DNA of 64,000 bases, taken from contig NZ_AP023410.1 of the NCBI RefSeq assembly GCF_000193495.2, positions 3,433,501 to 3,497,500 on the forward strand, given 5' to 3'. Below, piece after piece: positions 25,886 through 37,723 of this stretch (the first letter of the stretch is position 1; each line of letters begins with the position of its first letter). Made by a program: the position numbers and the translations under genes. Below the pieces are notes generated by a model. That model was not told the origin of the DNA and did not search any database. It worked only from the letters and a program-made list of their open reading frames with translations. Source of the DNA: Acetobacter aceti NBRC 14818. Lineage in GTDB: Bacteria; Pseudomonadota; Alphaproteobacteria; Acetobacterales; Acetobacteraceae.

Positions 25886-27208
25886 ATGCACTACGACCTG
25901 ATTATCCGGAACGGCACCTGTATCCTGCCCTGGGGCGAGGTGAAAACAGATGTCGGCGTCGTAGCAGGACGTATTGCAAGCATCGACGTTCCCACAACTG
26001 CTGAAGCCCATGAAGTCCTTGATGCGCAGGGTCTGCATGTGCTGCCCGGACTGATCGACGCGCATGTGCATCTGCGTGATCCTGGCAATCCGGCAGTCGA
26101 GAGCATTCCGACAGGAACAAAGGCTGCGGCTCTTGGCGGTATCGCCACCGTGTTCGACATGCCGAACACCAATCCCGCCGTGACGAATGCCGAAATGCTG
26201 CGTTGGAAGCAGGAATATGCTTCCCGTGAGTCCTATACCGATTTTGCATTCTATATTGGCGCAACACGTGAAAACACCAAGGATCTTGGTGAGTTTGAAA
26301 AATTTGACGGTGTCTGCGGCATCAAGGTGTTTGCCGGATCATCTACTGGCAATCTGATGATCGAGGATGATGAGGGGATTGAGGCCGTTCTGCGCCACGG
26401 CCATCGTCGCGTCTCTTTTCATTCCGAGGACGAATACCGTCTGCGTGCTCGGAAAACCCAGTTTGGTCAGACCGGCATGCCATGCTGCAACCACAGCATC
26501 TGGCGCGATCCGGAATGTGCCTTTCTCGGCACGCGTCGCATCACGGCGCTTTCCGTGAAAACGGGGCGTCCGGTGCATATCCTGCACACCTCCACGGAAG
26601 AGGAATTCAAGTTCCTTGAGAGCTATCGCCATCTCGTCACAACGGAGGTGCTGGCAAACCATCTGACGCAGATTGCCCCGGAATGTTACGACCAACTCGG
26701 GAGTTTGGCCGTGATGAATCCACCCATCCGTGAAGAGCGGCATTTCGAGGCTGCGTGGCGTGCCCTGCAGAACGGGATGGTCGATGTGGTCTCTTCCGAT
26801 CACGCACCGCATTCGCTGGAAGCCAAAGCCAAACCGTGGCCTGAATGTCCGTCCGGCATGACCGGCGTGCAGACGCTCGTGCCACTGATGCTGGATCACG
26901 TGAACGCAGGCCGTCTCTCGCTTACGCGTCTGGTGGACGTGATGGCCGCTGGTCCGGCCCGCGTGTATGGCATGATGGCGAAAGGCCGCCTGTCAGTTGG
27001 TTATGATGCCGACTTCACGCTTGTGGACATGAAAGCCGAGCGCCGGATCACCAATGACTGGATCGCTACTCCTGCGGGCTGGTCGCCGTTCGATGGCAAG
27101 GAGGTCAAGGGCTGGCCAAAGGCGACAATCGTCCGGGGAAAGATCGTGATGCGCGAAGACGAGATTCTCGGCGAGCCGCTTGGAAAGCTTGTGCGTTTTC
27201 TGCCCTGA
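25886..27208 (+). CDS. pyrC: dihydroorotase
   Basis: 440-aa amidohydrolase interconverting carbamoyl-aspartate and dihydroorotate in pyrimidine synthesis. Metal motifs: LIDAHVHLRDPG (HxH near residues 57-59), the likely carboxylated lysine in CGIKVFAGSS, HSEDEYR, HILHTS and SSDHAPHSLEAK with the catalytic Asp. The length and the last motif fit class I (multifunctional-type) dihydroorotases; allantoinases and hydantoinases are close relatives, but the PHSLEAK motif favours dihydroorotase. Start ATG 25886 (MHYDLI). Monocistronic. Confidence 0.88.
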   Translation: MHYDLIIRNGTCILPWGEVKTDVGVVAGRIASIDVPTTAEAHEVLDAQGLHVLPGLIDAHVHLRDPGNPAVESIPTGTKAAALGGIATVFDMPNTNPAVTNAEMLRWKQEYASRESYTDFAFYIGATRENTKDLGEFEKFDGVCGIKVFAGSSTGNLMIEDDEGIEAVLRHGHRRVSFHSEDEYRLRARKTQFGQTGMPCCNHSIWRDPECAFLGTRRITALSVKTGRPVHILHTSTEEEFKFLESYRHLVTTEVLANHLTQIAPECYDQLGSLAVMNPPIREERHFEAAWRALQNGMVDVVSSDHAPHSLEAKAKPWPECPSGMTGVQTLVPLMLDHVNAGRLSLTRLVDVMAAGPARVYGMMAKGRLSVGYDADFTLVDMKAERRITNDWIATPAGWSPFDGKEVKGWPKATIVRGKIVMREDEILGEPLGKLVRFLP

Positions 27209-27328
27209 AAAAGCCGCGACTTCGCCGCATAGGCTCATGGTTGGGCAGGACTGGTCCGAATCAACAAATGAGGCCAGTCTCCTGCCGATCATGCCAACAG
27301 AATCCGGCTCAGACCGGAAGGAACACGT

Positions 27329-27703
27329 ATGAAAACGACGTTTGCAATTTGTGCTGCGGCTTCCCTGATGCTGTTCGGCGCTTCGGCGCACGCAGAAGGT
27401 CTCTGGACGGCCTCCGGTTGTGGCGCTGAGCCTTCAGCCCCGACGCTCGATGTGTCCAGCGTTGATCGCTACAACGCCAGCGTGGACAAGGCTGCCAGCT
27501 ATGAGAAGGCTGCTCGCACCTACAATGCGTGCGTAGCCAAGGAAGCGACCCGTCAGCAGACGGTCATCAGTAACGAAGCCAAGACGAAGATGGAGCATAT
27601 TCAGGAAGGTAGTTCAGCCGTCCAGAAGCGGATTGCCGCCAACTTTTCCAGGTTTACGACGCAGCTGAAGACGGCTGGCGCGAAACTCGGCAAGGCACAT
27701 TAA
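27329..27703 (+). CDS. small exported α-helical protein
   Basis: 124 aa with a signal peptide (residues 1-22, MKTTFAICAAASLMLFGASA-HA). The mature part has two cysteines (GCGAE and YNACVAKE) that could pair, and a helical, Lys/Ala-rich remainder. GGAAGG lies just before the ATG. No family recognised; a periplasmic protein is the safe call. A palindromic repeat follows the stop. Confidence 0.7.
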   Translation: MKTTFAICAAASLMLFGASAHAEGLWTASGCGAEPSAPTLDVSSVDRYNASVDKAASYEKAARTYNACVAKEATRQQTVISNEAKTKMEHIQEGSSAVQKRIAANFSRFTTQLKTAGAKLGKAH

Positions 27704-27712
27704 CGTCAGAGA

Positions 27713-27776
27713 GAAGTTTTTGGTGAAGCTTTAGAGAACGTCGCCTTTTTGAAAAAAGGCGACACCCAAAAACTTC
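27713..27776. repeat. nested palindromic intergenic element
   Basis: Outer arms GAAGTTTTTGG (27713-27723) and CCAAAAACTTC (27766-27776) are perfect; inside lies a second stem, GTCGCCTTTTT against AAAAAGGCGAC (about 27739-27763). I recall similar palindromes (AAGTTTTTGG with GTCGCC) between genes of acetic acid bacteria, so it is probably one copy of a dispersed element. Here it lies between convergent genes and may also terminate transcription both ways. Confidence 0.6.
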
Positions 27777-27843
27777 CCTTTGATTAAGCTGGCTGTTTAC
27801 AGGCTGATTGCTGAAACTGTCTGGCGCTTAACAGTGTGAAAAA

Positions 27844-31543
<3,700 letters not shown>

Positions 31544-31674
31544 GTTTTGGCCTGTGCTTCTATCAACGGATGAAATGGAGGAATGGAATCGATCAGACAG
31601 CTGAAAATTCGCTGTAACGGCAAATAGGTAATTTCTTTTAAAGTCTGCTTAAAATCACAGCCCAATAAAATAAT

Positions 31675-31776
31675 CCCCAGCCCGGAGATCAGAGAACCTC
31701 CGTGGTTAGGCAAGCTTATCTTCCCTGCCGACTCTCAGGGGAGCCGGACATATCCACGGGGTTTCTGGGGCTGGGG
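31675..31776 (-). ncRNA. candidate structured RNA downstream of secG
   Basis: A 102-nt segment folds end to end. Minus-strand 5' CCCCAGCCC closes with GGGCTGGGG at the 3' end; inside, AGAAACCCCGTGG pairs with CCACGGAGGTTCT (12 of 13 positions). The apical part forms two short stems (CCGG/CCGG-like and GGCA/TGCC). After the closing stem the minus strand reads ATTATTTTATT. It starts 22 nt after the secG stop on that strand. It lacks the SRP GGAAGGNAGCAGCC tip, RNase P and tRNA features, so I cannot name it; a 3'-UTR/terminator structure or small RNA is possible. Strand inferred from the T-rich end. Confidence 0.45.
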
Positions 31777-31797
31777 AGTGGGTGTCGGCGTTGCGGA

Positions 31798-32112
31798 TTA
31801 ATGCACAGGAGCCGGTGCGGTTGATGCCGGAGCAGCTGCCGGAGGCGAAGCAGCGAGGATATCGTGGCCGCTACCACCTGAAACCGCACCACGGTTCAGC
31901 ACGGCCAGCATGAGGGACAGCAGCATGAACGCCGTCGCCAGTCCGGCAGTGGTGCGGGTCAGCAGATTCGCCGTGCCGCGACCGGACATGAAGGTGCCCA
32001 TGCCCTGCGACGAGCCGATGCCGAGACCGCCTCCCTCGCTGCGCTGGATGAGCACGACAGCAATCAGGGCGACGGTGACAAGAAGATGAAGGATCAGCAG
32101 GGCGGTGGTCAT
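31798..32112 (-). CDS. secG: preprotein translocase subunit SecG
   Basis: 104 aa with two membrane helices (residues 3-23 and 54-74) flanking the SecG signature: VVLIQRSEGGGLGIGSSQG and FMSGRGTANLLTRTT. The C-terminal tail is Ala/Pro-rich, as is common in alphaproteobacteria. It stimulates SecA cycling in the SecYEG complex. It follows tpiA by 51 bp on the same strand, the usual tpiA-secG pairing. Confidence 0.95.
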   Translation of the reverse strand: MTTALLILHLLVTVALIAVVLIQRSEGGGLGIGSSQGMGTFMSGRGTANLLTRTTAGLATAFMLLSLMLAVLNRGAVSGGSGHDILAASPPAAAPASTAPAPVH

Positions 32113-32163
32113 GGACTATCCGGTCGAGAGGTCAGAAAAACCAGGGACTGAAACGAGGACGTC

Positions 32164-32913
32164 TCAGGTCGTGGGGACGGCGCGAATGATGGACAGGAAA
32201 GCGTCCGGCTTCAGGCTGGCGCCTCCGACCAGAGCACCGGCCACGTCCGGGATGGAAAGGATCGAGGCAGCATTCCCCGCATCCACGGAGCCACCATACA
32301 GAATCCGCAGGGATTTGCCAGCATCGCCAAACTGACGCACCAGCTCCGCACGGATGAAGGCGACCGTCGATTTGATGTCGTCAGGTGTCGCTGCCAGACC
32401 TGTGCCGATGGCCCAGACCGGCTCATAGGCGACAATGCCGGTGAAGCCATCCGGGAGAGAGCCCTTGATCTGCCAGCCGATCGTGTCTTCCGCCTCGCCG
32501 GACTGACGCTGGTCCTCGGTTTCACCGATGCAGACGATCGGCGTCAGGCCTGCCTTTGCGGCGGAGACGGCTTTCTCACGCACGGTCTCGTCCACTTCGC
32601 CATGATCACGGCGGCGCTCGGAATGACCGAGAATGACATGGGTTGCACCGACATCAGTGAGCATGGACGGCGCGATGTCACCTGTGTGAGCGCCCTTGTC
32701 GTCCTTGTGGCAGTCCTGCGCACCCAGAGCGACGCTCGAGCCGTTCAGAGTCTGATGGACGAGGGACAGATGCGTGAAGGGCGGGCATACCACCATTTCC
32801 ACACCTGAGACCGGCTGCGTCGCCAGACTTGTGGTGATCTGCTTCACGCGATCGACGGAGTCGGCGCTCAGGCCGTTCATCTTCCAGTTGCCGACAATGA
32901 TGGGCGTGCTCAT
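32164..32913 (-). CDS. tpiA: triosephosphate isomerase
   Basis: 249-aa TIM barrel interconverting dihydroxyacetone phosphate and glyceraldehyde-3-phosphate. The start MSTPIIVGNWKMNG is invariant; catalytic His in VILGHSERR (about residue 96), catalytic Glu in AYEPVWAIGTG (about 164), phosphate loop ILYGGSVDAGN and ALVGGASL. The frame is open upstream to 33753, but this lies over the divergent ppiD gene and is not real. Followed by secG. Confidence 0.97.
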   Translation of the reverse strand: MSTPIIVGNWKMNGLSADSVDRVKQITTSLATQPVSGVEMVVCPPFTHLSLVHQTLNGSSVALGAQDCHKDDKGAHTGDIAPSMLTDVGATHVILGHSERRRDHGEVDETVREKAVSAAKAGLTPIVCIGETEDQRQSGEAEDTIGWQIKGSLPDGFTGIVAYEPVWAIGTGLAATPDDIKSTVAFIRAELVRQFGDAGKSLRILYGGSVDAGNAASILSIPDVAGALVGGASLKPDAFLSIIRAVPTT

Positions 32914-33171
32914 CGGAACGTCTCTCCTGTGATGTTCGGTCAGGGCGCCTTGCGGTGCTGCTCCGGCCTCTCCGGGTGATTGTGGGACTGATCCCACCTG
33001 TTGGGATGCATGGCTACCCCATCGGGGTCCGGCCACGCAAGAAGGAGACCATTCTGGCCGAGAGTCTGTCCCGGTTCTGGTCAAGTCGGGATGGTATGAA
33101 TATGGTGCTGCGCCCGGATACGGCACCCGGCCGTCTATCCATCTCTGCTTTATTCGCGGACCCGTGACTGC

Positions 33172-35115
33172 ATGATTTCCTTCCTCCGCCGCTTTGTTGT
33201 TGAATCCTGGCTTGGTCGTATCCTCGCCATCGTCATCTTTCTGGCCTTCGTGGGCTGGGGAGTGGGCGATGTGCTGACCAACATGGCCGACGATCCCGCT
33301 ATCGTCGCCAAGGTCGGCTCCCAGAAGATCACCACCCGTGATTTCGCGGCGGCTCTGCAGGCGGAAATGCCCCGCATCGCCCAGCAGATGGGGATGCCGG
33401 ACGTGGCGCATATTCCCGCCAACGTCCGTCAGCCGATGGCCAACGAGATTCTTCAGCGGCTGGTCGGGCAGGCACAGGTGCTGGAGGCGGCGAAGGATTA
33501 CGGTATTCAGGTGCCGGACAGCGCTGTGCGTGACGAGATTTTCGGCATGCCCTATTTTCAGGGCAAGAACGGCCAGTTCGATCGTCAGAAATTCAACTCG
33601 GCTCTGGCCAATGCCGGCATGACCGAACAGCGCCTCATCGGGCTGGTGCGTGACGATCTGACCGCCCGCGCTGTGATGGAGCCGCTGTCCACCGGTGCGC
33701 ATGTGTCGGATCTTGTGGTCAACCGCACCTACGGCTTCGAGACCGAGACGCATGTGCTGGACGTGCTTCGGGTTCCTTTTGCTTCACAGGCCGAGCCCGC
33801 CGCGCCGGATGAGGCGAGTCTGAAGCGTTTTTACGACAACCATCCGTGGATGTTCCGCAGCCCGGAATACCGTCATGCCCGCATTGTGGTGCTGTCACCG
33901 GAGACCGTCGCCAATCAGGCGCCTCCGACGGATGAAGAGCTGCATCAGCTTTATGACGCGCAGAAAGAGCGCTTCAATCAACCCGAACTGCGCAGCGTAC
34001 AGCTTGTAACATCGTCCGATCAGGCCGCCGCACAGGCTGTGATGACACTCTGGAAAGGTGGGGCCGACTGGAACCAGCTTCAGGCGTCTGCGAAGAACAG
34101 TGCTGCTGTTGAGTTCAACGATGCCCGTCCGAGCGTGCTGCCTTCAGCCACACTTCAGAAACTGGTCTTCGGAGCAGAGCAGGGCAGCATTCAGGGACCG
34201 GAAAAGACCGACACCGGATGGGTCGTGTTCCGTGTGACAAAAGTGACGCCGCCTCACGCCCAGAGTTTTGACGACGCGAAGCCGACGCTGCGCGATGAAA
34301 TCGCGAAGGTGAAGGGACCGGCCATGGTCAGCGCCAGCGTGCCGAAACTTCAGGATGCGCTGGCCGGAGGTGGAATGGACACCATCCCCGCCGACCTTGG
34401 CGCGGCCCCGGCGGCAGGCTTTCTCGATGCGAAAGGCATGACCAAGGATGGCACGCCTGCACCTCTTCCGGCCTCTGGCGAACTGCGTGACGCCATTGTC
34501 GCAAAGGTGTTCGAGCAGGCCAAAGGAGCAGCGCCTCAGTTGATCGAAGCGAAGACGCAGCCTCGTCAGGGGCAGCCTCCCGCATCCCTTGGCTGGTACG
34601 CTGTCTCTGTCGATGACATTACGCCGAGCCAGCCGCAGCCCTATGACGCTGTGAAGGACAAGGTTCTGGCGGCATGGAAAGAAGAAGCCCGTCATCACGA
34701 GGCCAACGAGGCGGCGACCGCACTCTATGTTGCCGCTGGCCAGAAGGGTGGTGTGTCGGCAGTCGCCCCCACAGGCAGCGATCTACAGAAGGACGTGATG
34801 GTGTCGCGTGCCCGTCCCGTCGAAACCCTGCCGCGTGATCTGATGGGTATCGTCCTGCGGATGCCTGTCGGACGCAGCGTCATGGTCGAGGACGACAAGG
34901 GCTTTGTTGTCGCCACCGTTACGGCCGTGCGGCATCCTGATCCGAAGTCCGACGCAATCGGTATCGGTCGTGTGCGGGATGGCATGACTGAGTCGCTGTC
35001 GTCCGACATGACGGCCGCGTTCATTCAGAGCCTCGGTGAGCGCTACAAGCCGAAAATCATTGCCGCCGGTGCGCGTGCGGCCATGAGCGAGGCCGGTTTT
35101 GGAGATGGTTCGTAA
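33172..35115 (+). CDS. ppiD: PpiD-like membrane-anchored periplasmic chaperone
   Basis: 647 aa with an N-terminal anchor helix (residues about 15-33, GRILAIVIFLAFVGWGVGD), a SurA-N-like chaperone domain (38-170) and a parvulin-type region near 245-365, followed by a long C-terminal part. It probably holds unfolded proteins emerging from SecYEG; in PpiD the isomerase domain is often inactive, and key parvulin residues are not obvious here either. The TAA overlaps the trpE ATG by one base, so the two are coupled, a pairing frequent in alphaproteobacteria by my recollection. Confidence 0.85.
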   Translation: MISFLRRFVVESWLGRILAIVIFLAFVGWGVGDVLTNMADDPAIVAKVGSQKITTRDFAAALQAEMPRIAQQMGMPDVAHIPANVRQPMANEILQRLVGQAQVLEAAKDYGIQVPDSAVRDEIFGMPYFQGKNGQFDRQKFNSALANAGMTEQRLIGLVRDDLTARAVMEPLSTGAHVSDLVVNRTYGFETETHVLDVLRVPFASQAEPAAPDEASLKRFYDNHPWMFRSPEYRHARIVVLSPETVANQAPPTDEELHQLYDAQKERFNQPELRSVQLVTSSDQAAAQAVMTLWKGGADWNQLQASAKNSAAVEFNDARPSVLPSATLQKLVFGAEQGSIQGPEKTDTGWVVFRVTKVTPPHAQSFDDAKPTLRDEIAKVKGPAMVSASVPKLQDALAGGGMDTIPADLGAAPAAGFLDAKGMTKDGTPAPLPASGELRDAIVAKVFEQAKGAAPQLIEAKTQPRQGQPPASLGWYAVSVDDITPSQPQPYDAVKDKVLAAWKEEARHHEANEAATALYVAAGQKGGVSAVAPTGSDLQKDVMVSRARPVETLPRDLMGIVLRMPVGRSVMVEDDKGFVVATVTAVRHPDPKSDAIGIGRVRDGMTESLSSDMTAAFIQSLGERYKPKIIAAGARAAMSEAGFGDGS

Positions 35116-36638
35116 TGCGTCTCGCCACTCTTGATTCTCCCTCCCGCTCGGATTGCGCAGCCGCTTGGGCGCGTGGCGAAAGCAGCGTCGTTTTCGCCGT
35201 TGACGCCGCTGACCTGCTGACCCCCGTCGCCGCCTATATGCGGCTTGCTGCGATGGACGGCTCGGATGGACGCAATACGCTGCTGCTGGAGTCCGTCGAA
35301 GGCGGCGCTAGCCGGGGGCGTTATTCCGTCATCGCCCTGAAGCCGGACCTGTTGTGGCGCTGTCATGATGGCAAGGCGTCGATCAACCGCAATGCGATGA
35401 CCGATGCCGATGCGTATGAGCCGGTTTCTGAAACGCCGTTGGACAGCCTGCGCAAGCTGATCAATGAAAGTCGTCTGCAACTCGATGACTGTCTGCCGCC
35501 GATGACGGCAGGCGTGTTCGGTTATCTCGGCTACGACATGGTGCGCCAGATGGAGCGCCTGCCTAATGCGCCGGTGGATGATCTCGGTCTGCCCGAAGCC
35601 ATCCTTATGCGCCCCGGTCTGTTCGTCATTTTTGACACGGTCACGGACGAACTGATCCTTGCCGCACCGATCCGACCGCGTGCAGACGATCAGCCGGACG
35701 CAGCCTTTGATCGCGCCAGCAAACTGATCCATGAGGCGCAGGCCTGTCTCGCCGCGCCGCTGACGGTGCCGCAGGAGCCGAAAGTGGAGGCGCTTGAGCC
35801 GCCGCACTCCACCTATACGGAGGCGGAATTTGAAGATGTGGTCCGGCGTATCCAAGACTATATTGCCGCCGGCGATGCGTTTCAGGTTGTCCCGAGCCAG
35901 CGTTTCTCGACACCGTTCGGTCTGTCCTCTCTTGCGCTCTATCGTTCCCTGCGCCGGATCAATCCCGCGCCGTTCCTGTTCCACCTGAATCTTGGTGGTT
36001 TCTCTCTTGTCGGGTCGTCTCCGGAAATCCTTGTCCGTCTGCGTGACGGCAAGATGACGGTGCGTCCGCTGGCCGGAACCCGTCCGCGTGGTGCCGATGC
36101 GGAAGAGGACAAGCGTCTTGAAGAAGAGCTGCTGGCCGACGAGAAGGAACGCGCCGAGCATCTCATGCTGATCGACCTCGGCCGTAATGATGTCGGTCGT
36201 GTCAGCGTCACCGGTTCGGTAAAAGTGACGGAGAAGTTCATCATCGAACGTTTTAGTCACGTCATGCATATTTCCTCGAATGTCGAGGGGATGCTGAAGC
36301 CGGAACTGGATGCGCTCGACGCTCTTGTCGCCGCTTTCCCGGCGGGGACGCTGACGGGCGCCCCCAAGATACGCGCGATGGAAATCATCGATGAGGTAGA
36401 GCGCACCCGACGTGCGACCTATGCCGGGTGCATCGGGTATTTCGGTGCGGGCGGTGACATGGATACCTGCATCGGTCTGCGTATGGCGGTCGTGAAAGAC
36501 GGCATGATGTATGTGCAGGCGGGCTGTGGCGTTGTGGCCGATAGTGTGCCGTCGCTGGAATGTGCGGAAACAAAGCACAAGGCGAGGGCGCTGTTCCGTG
36601 CGGCTGAGGATGCTGTCCGGATGGCGACGCGCAACTGA
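35115..36638 (+). CDS. trpE: anthranilate synthase component I
   Basis: Converts chorismate (with amino group from TrpG) to anthranilate. 507 aa: N-terminal regulatory part with the tryptophan-binding LLES motif (LLLESVEGGASRGRYS, about residues 57-72) and C-terminal chorismate-binding domain with VRPLAGTRPRGADAEED, LIDLGRNDVGRV, HVMHISSNVEGML, FPAGTLTGAPKIRAME and ATYAGCIGYF. All catalytic motifs intact. Coupled to ppiD by a one-base overlap; trpG is not in the window. Confidence 0.96.
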   Translation: MRLATLDSPSRSDCAAAWARGESSVVFAVDAADLLTPVAAYMRLAAMDGSDGRNTLLLESVEGGASRGRYSVIALKPDLLWRCHDGKASINRNAMTDADAYEPVSETPLDSLRKLINESRLQLDDCLPPMTAGVFGYLGYDMVRQMERLPNAPVDDLGLPEAILMRPGLFVIFDTVTDELILAAPIRPRADDQPDAAFDRASKLIHEAQACLAAPLTVPQEPKVEALEPPHSTYTEAEFEDVVRRIQDYIAAGDAFQVVPSQRFSTPFGLSSLALYRSLRRINPAPFLFHLNLGGFSLVGSSPEILVRLRDGKMTVRPLAGTRPRGADAEEDKRLEEELLADEKERAEHLMLIDLGRNDVGRVSVTGSVKVTEKFIIERFSHVMHISSNVEGMLKPELDALDALVAAFPAGTLTGAPKIRAMEIIDEVERTRRATYAGCIGYFGAGGDMDTCIGLRMAVVKDGMMYVQAGCGVVADSVPSLECAETKHKARALFRAAEDAVRMATRN

Positions 36639-36678
36639 GGGGTAGAAAAACTTCTTTATTGGTCAGGTAAAATACAAC

Positions 36679-36750
36679 AAACCGGGATCAAAGGGACTGT
36701 GTCCCTTTGCGGGGGCCGGGGCAAAGCCCCTCAAAACACGTTCCCGGTTT
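36679..36750. repeat. three-way-junction palindromic intergenic element
   Basis: Outer stem AAACCGGGA (36679-36687) / TCCCGGTTT (36742-36750) encloses two perfect hairpins: AAAGGGAC-tgt-GTCCCTTT (36690-36708) and GGGGC-aaa-GCCCC (36718-36730). I recall sequences of this type (AAGGGAC...GTCCCTT, GGGGCAAAGCCCC) scattered between genes in acetic acid bacteria. It lies between convergent trpE and the MOSC gene and may also act as a terminator. Confidence 0.7.
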
Positions 36751-36766
36751 GCGATCCACCCAGTCG

Positions 36767-37603
36767 TTACAAAGAGCGAGAACGCTTGGTCGAAGATGGT
36801 TGCATCTCCAGAATCTTCACTTCATCTCCCACAGAAACCGTCCCTGTGCGCTCCACCAGCGCATTCTGACCGAACATCACGCCGCCTTCCTGCTTTCTGA
36901 AAAGAGCCAGAGTGGCCAGGGGCTCTTTCCGGTCAGGGATGACACCCGTATCCTGATCCACGGTTGTCATCACACAGCGTGAGCAGGGCTTCACCAGACT
37001 GAGTTCAGCGCCGCCAATCCGTATCTTCGCCCAACGGTCTTCTTCCCACGCCTCCGCACCGGACACGACAAGATTGGGACGAAACCGGTCCATTGGAACC
37101 GGTGTGGCCAAACGGCTGTTCAGATCATCGAGCGAGGCCAGCGTTGTGACCAGAACAGGAAAGCCGTCGGAAAACGAGTTTGTAAAAGCCAGATCCTGCC
37201 ATTGGCGGCGGCGGTCGTGCTCCGGATGGGGCATATAAACCAGACGGCAGGGCAGACCGATCGCTTCCGAGAGCCATTGAGCGGCTACATCACCCGCATC
37301 GAGAGCCTGAACCGTGTCCTTCCATACCGTGACCATGACAGGGTGTGCCTGCTCCGCAGGTCGCTTGACCATCAGTTCCGGCTGACCGTCGTGAGAGAGA
37401 CGCAGCCCCTCCATCGTGACCGTGACGTGTAGTGTCGCCATCACTGGATACTTCCGCTGGGTGATGAACTGCCCGGCATGATCAACGATCATCCAGCGTC
37501 GGTCGTTTTCCGGTCCCCATGGACAGAGCAAAAGTTCCCGCATTGAAAGACCATGCAGGCTTTTCACGGGATGGATGTGAAGAGAGTGCAAAATCAGTCG
37601 CAT
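36767..37603 (-). CDS. MOSC-domain protein (YcbX-like)
   Basis: 278 aa: N-terminal MOSC β-barrel (LHSLHIHPVKSLHGLSM to about residue 120) and a C-terminal MOSC domain with the conserved cysteine in LVKPCSRCVMTTVD and the end VSVGDEVKILE. Such proteins bind molybdenum cofactor and reduce N-hydroxylated compounds (YcbX/mARC type). Monocistronic, its promoter divergent from the phosphate transporter. Electron donor not encoded nearby. Confidence 0.85.
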   Translation of the reverse strand: MRLILHSLHIHPVKSLHGLSMRELLLCPWGPENDRRWMIVDHAGQFITQRKYPVMATLHVTVTMEGLRLSHDGQPELMVKRPAEQAHPVMVTVWKDTVQALDAGDVAAQWLSEAIGLPCRLVYMPHPEHDRRRQWQDLAFTNSFSDGFPVLVTTLASLDDLNSRLATPVPMDRFRPNLVVSGAEAWEEDRWAKIRIGGAELSLVKPCSRCVMTTVDQDTGVIPDRKEPLATLALFRKQEGGVMFGQNALVERTGTVSVGDEVKILEMQPSSTKRSRSL

Positions 37604-37723
37604 GAGACACTTTCAACAGATTTCAGAAGTGCAACGATCAGTCCTGTCACAAAACTATCACTGAATCTTTGGGGGGCGGGTTGGCTAGAAGGGCCCCAGT
37701 TTTCCTTACTGAGTGGTAAATAC

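Noticed and set aside
31675..31776. Considered as SRP (4.5S), 6S, RNase P or tRNA-Leu gene
   Set aside because: No GGAAGG-AGCAGCC tip, no 6S bubble motif, no RNase P core and no tRNA arms on either strand; left as unnamed structured RNA.
32914..33753. Long open frame upstream of tpiA on the minus strand
   Set aside because: It lies opposite the ppiD gene; the TIM start MSTPIIVGNWKMNG at 32913 is invariant and the upstream part has no protein character.
35043..36578. 511-aa minus-strand frame opposite trpE
   Set aside because: Antisense shadow of trpE; all TrpE motifs are on the plus strand.
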